The notes under the pieces were generated by a model. The model did not search any database, was not told where the DNA came from, and saw nothing but the letters and a program-made list of their open reading frames with translations. The position numbers were made by a program, and so were the translations under genes. From assembly GCA_018433585.1 (NCBI GenBank), contig JAHDQW010000001.1:124001-188000 (forward strand): 64,000 nucleotides of DNA. Reading direction: 5' to 3'. Below, in pieces: positions 62,575 to 64,000 of this stretch; the stretch's first letter is position 1; each line of letters opens with the position of its first letter. This stretch comes from Candidatus Praeruminimicrobium purgamenti. Its GTDB lineage: Bacteria; Elusimicrobiota; Endomicrobiia; Endomicrobiales; Endomicrobiaceae.

Positions 62575-63131
62575 AGAGAAAAATTTTTCATATATTGACG
62601 TTAATTTACGTAATAGCGTTCTGGTATTTGCCTAAAACATTAATTTTATCGGGACTTCTTGCGGCTATAGCGATAGTGTTAGCCGGCGAATACATAAGGA
62701 GCAAAAACGAAAAATTCAATGTGTTTATCTTAAAAATATTAGGCGGCGTGCACAGAAAATCCGAAGAACATAAAATAAGCGGTTTGCCGTGGACGCTTGC
62801 GGGAGCTTTTTTAACCATATTTTTATTTGAAAATAAGACTTTTGTTTTGGCGAGTTTTTTATATCTTGCTTTCGGAGATGCCGTTGCGGCTCTTTTCGGA
62901 AAAGCATTCGGGAAACATAAAATATATGCCGGTAAATCCCTTGAAGGCAGCACGGCTTGTTTTATTGCTTGTTTTATTGTAGGATTATTTATATTGCCGT
63001 CGTGGCAGTTTGCTTTGGCAGGCGCTGTCTGCGCTGCTTTTATAGAGACAGTTCCTTGGCCTCTTAATGATAATTTTTGGATGCAGATATTAAATGCCGG
63101 GATATTAACTTATATGGCGGGACTTTTTTAA
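62547..63131 (+). CDS. CTP-dependent lipid kinase (SEC59/DGK1/VTE5 family, dolichol/phytol kinase-like)
   Basis: 194 residues, six or seven membrane spans. Motifs RKIFHILTL near the N-terminus, FGDAVAALFGKAFGKHK (residues 109-124) and GKSLEGSTACF (129-139) are the characteristic CTP-binding signatures of dolichol kinase and related polyprenol or diacylglycerol kinases. A candidate for phosphorylating a polyprenol or lipid intermediate in the membrane. Overlaps the M50-like gene; the deacetylase gene begins 1 nt after its stop. Confidence 0.8.
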   Translation: MALFPEDEIKRKIFHILTLIYVIAFWYLPKTLILSGLLAAIAIVLAGEYIRSKNEKFNVFILKILGGVHRKSEEHKISGLPWTLAGAFLTIFLFENKTFVLASFLYLAFGDAVAALFGKAFGKHKIYAGKSLEGSTACFIACFIVGLFILPSWQFALAGAVCAAFIETVPWPLNDNFWMQILNAGILTYMAGLF

Positions 63132-63132
63132 A

Positions 63133-63807
63133 ATGAAAAAAATATTTTTGGTTTTATGTTGTTTATCTTTAGCCTCATTTATTTATGCCGGTGAAATTTT
63201 TTATGCCAACGGTAACGGCAAAAAAAAACAGGTAGCTTTGACATTTGACGACGGTCCGGGCGCAGCTACTCAGGAAATTTTAAAAATATTAAAAGAAAAA
63301 GACGTAAAAGCCACATTTTTTATTTTGGGCGTTTCTGCCCAGACTAAAAAAGATCTGGTAAAAGAAATTTATGACCAGGGACATGAACTGGCAAATCATA
63401 CATACAATCATTTCAATTTTTATAAGTATAAGAAAAATGATATTCATGAAAAAATGAAAAAAGAAATTTTAAAATGTGAAAATTTAGTAAAAGAAATAAC
63501 AGGATATAAAACAAACATTGTAAGGTTTCCTCACGGTTTTTCAAGAGATATCGCAAAGAAAATCGCAGAAGAAAACGGTTATACGATAGTGACATGGTCT
63601 TTCGGCTGTGATTGGCAGACTAAAATGTCTCAGGATGAAATGTATAAAAGTTATAAAAAAAATATAAAATCCGGTGCAATATTTTTAATGCATGACCTCG
63701 GTAAAAACAAAAAAGTCATAGGCTTTTTGCCGCAGTTTATTGACGATATAAAGAAAGACGGATATGAACTTGTAACTGTCAGCAATCTTTTGAACATAAA
63801 GGAATAG
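63133..63807 (+). CDS. Polysaccharide deacetylase (NodB/carbohydrate esterase 4 family), exported
   Basis: 224 residues. Signal peptide (1-19, ending FIYAG), then the NodB domain: TFDDGPG with D39-D40, HTYNH with metal histidines H89 and H93, RFPHG (a variant of the usual RPPYG) and a C-terminal FLMHD motif. Metal-dependent removal of N- or O-acetyl groups from peptidoglycan or another glycan in the periplasm is likely. The Arg-Phe for Arg-Pro variant leaves substrate uncertain. Last gene of the envelope group before the hydrogenase regulator. Confidence 0.92.
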   Translation: MKKIFLVLCCLSLASFIYAGEIFYANGNGKKKQVALTFDDGPGAATQEILKILKEKDVKATFFILGVSAQTKKDLVKEIYDQGHELANHTYNHFNFYKYKKNDIHEKMKKEILKCENLVKEITGYKTNIVRFPHGFSRDIAKKIAEENGYTIVTWSFGCDWQTKMSQDEMYKSYKKNIKSGAIFLMHDLGKNKKVIGFLPQFIDDIKKDGYELVTVSNLLNIKE

Positions 63808-63818
63808 CGGAGGTATTG

Positions 63819-64000
63819 ATGAAAAACATCATTATTGTTTCGGTTGAAAAAAGACAGGCGGTATCGGTAAAAGTTCAAACAATATTAACTGAATTCGGGT
63901 GCATGATTAAAACAAGATTAGGAATACATGACAGTTCTGCAGCATACTGTTCGGAAAACGGGCTTATTATATTGGAATGTATAGGTTCAAAAAAAGATGT
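63819..64000 (+). CDS. TM1266-type iron-only hydrogenase system regulator (3'-truncated by window edge)
   Basis: Only about 60 residues are inside the window. ATG 63819 has a CGGAGG ribosome site 6 nt upstream. The visible part, with VSVEKRQAVSVKVQTILTEFG, KTRLGIHD and LIILECIGSKKD, follows the beta-alpha-beta pattern of the small (about 80-residue) putative iron-only hydrogenase regulator family, usually encoded beside hydEFG and hydABC. This predicts [FeFe]-hydrogenase genes just beyond the right edge. The call rests on pattern, on a partial protein. Confidence 0.7.
   Translation, partial: MKNIIIVSVEKRQAVSVKVQTILTEFGCMIKTRLGIHDSSAAYCSENGLIILECIGSKKD

Overview
This window looks like a chromosomal segment of an AT-rich, Gram-negative (diderm), anaerobic bacterium. 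The best guess is an Elusimicrobiota member of the Endomicrobium type. That placement is inferred from several features together: meso-DAP peptidoglycan genes with the LL-diaminopimelate aminotransferase (dapL) shortcut, a Wzx/Wzy O-antigen locus, a predicted outer-membrane barrel, hydrogenase-related genes of two kinds, class I two-subunit fumarase, type III pantothenate kinase, and very compact gene packing. A 16S or protein search would be needed to prove it. No tRNA, rRNA, CRISPR array, transposase or integrase is visible, and no gene-free stretch exceeds about 200 bases.

Layout. 1-3353: end of dnaK, then a 107-nt hairpin with two orphan genes, then dnaJ. 3358-19658: a surface-polysaccharide island. 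One glycosyltransferase reads forward; the other 14 genes form a single reverse-strand run from rfbF (19658) down to 4214. This run encodes CDP-glucose formation, 4,6-dehydration and C3 deoxygenation (rfbF, rfbG, rfbH), paratose/tyvelose-type finishing enzymes (rfbS-like, rfbE-like), an unusual block of TPP carboligase, HAD phosphatase, HpcH/HpaI aldolase and SDR, plus Wzx, Wzy and glycosyltransferases. 19806-25075: two HD-domain paralogues interleaved with tgt, yajC, secD and secF. 25146-26868: a MetH-activation-like gene, a coiled-coil zinc-ribbon gene and the RNase P RNA. 27070-37507: a dcw (division and cell wall) cluster, rsmH to murG. 37504-42960: surE, uvrB, hypA, hypF. 42949-44622: a reverse-strand SulP transporter. 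44830-49746: aroE, a YacL-like PIN-TRAM gene, ispD, ispF, cysS, rlmB. 49748-50725: a second hairpin and an orphan Mrr-like nuclease. 50889-55888: a lysine/DAP operon (lysA-dapF-dapA-dapB-dapL). 56031-64000: folK, malic enzyme, a TPR lipoprotein, fumarase alpha/beta, coaX, envelope genes and the start of a TM1266-type hydrogenase regulator.

How the parts fit. The DAP operon, the murE DNPR motif and the dcw genes together describe meso-DAP peptidoglycan synthesis. SecDF-YajC serves export. The polysaccharide island would build a repeat unit carrying a 3,6-dideoxyhexose or a derivative of it. Malic enzyme and fumarase link pyruvate, malate and fumarate. HypA/HypF point to a [NiFe] hydrogenase and the TM1266-type regulator to an [FeFe] hydrogenase.

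The most unusual observations are: (1) two structurally similar ~108-nt hairpins, each just after a housekeeping stop codon and about 15 nt before AT-rich orphan cargo (1204-2063 and 49748-50725), resembling small mobile cassettes; (2) the TPP/aldolase/HAD/SDR block inside a CDP-dideoxysugar locus, which may make a branched or extended sugar; (3) a perfect in-frame 87-bp tandem duplication inside wzy. Functions are read from motifs and family knowledge; no database search was possible.
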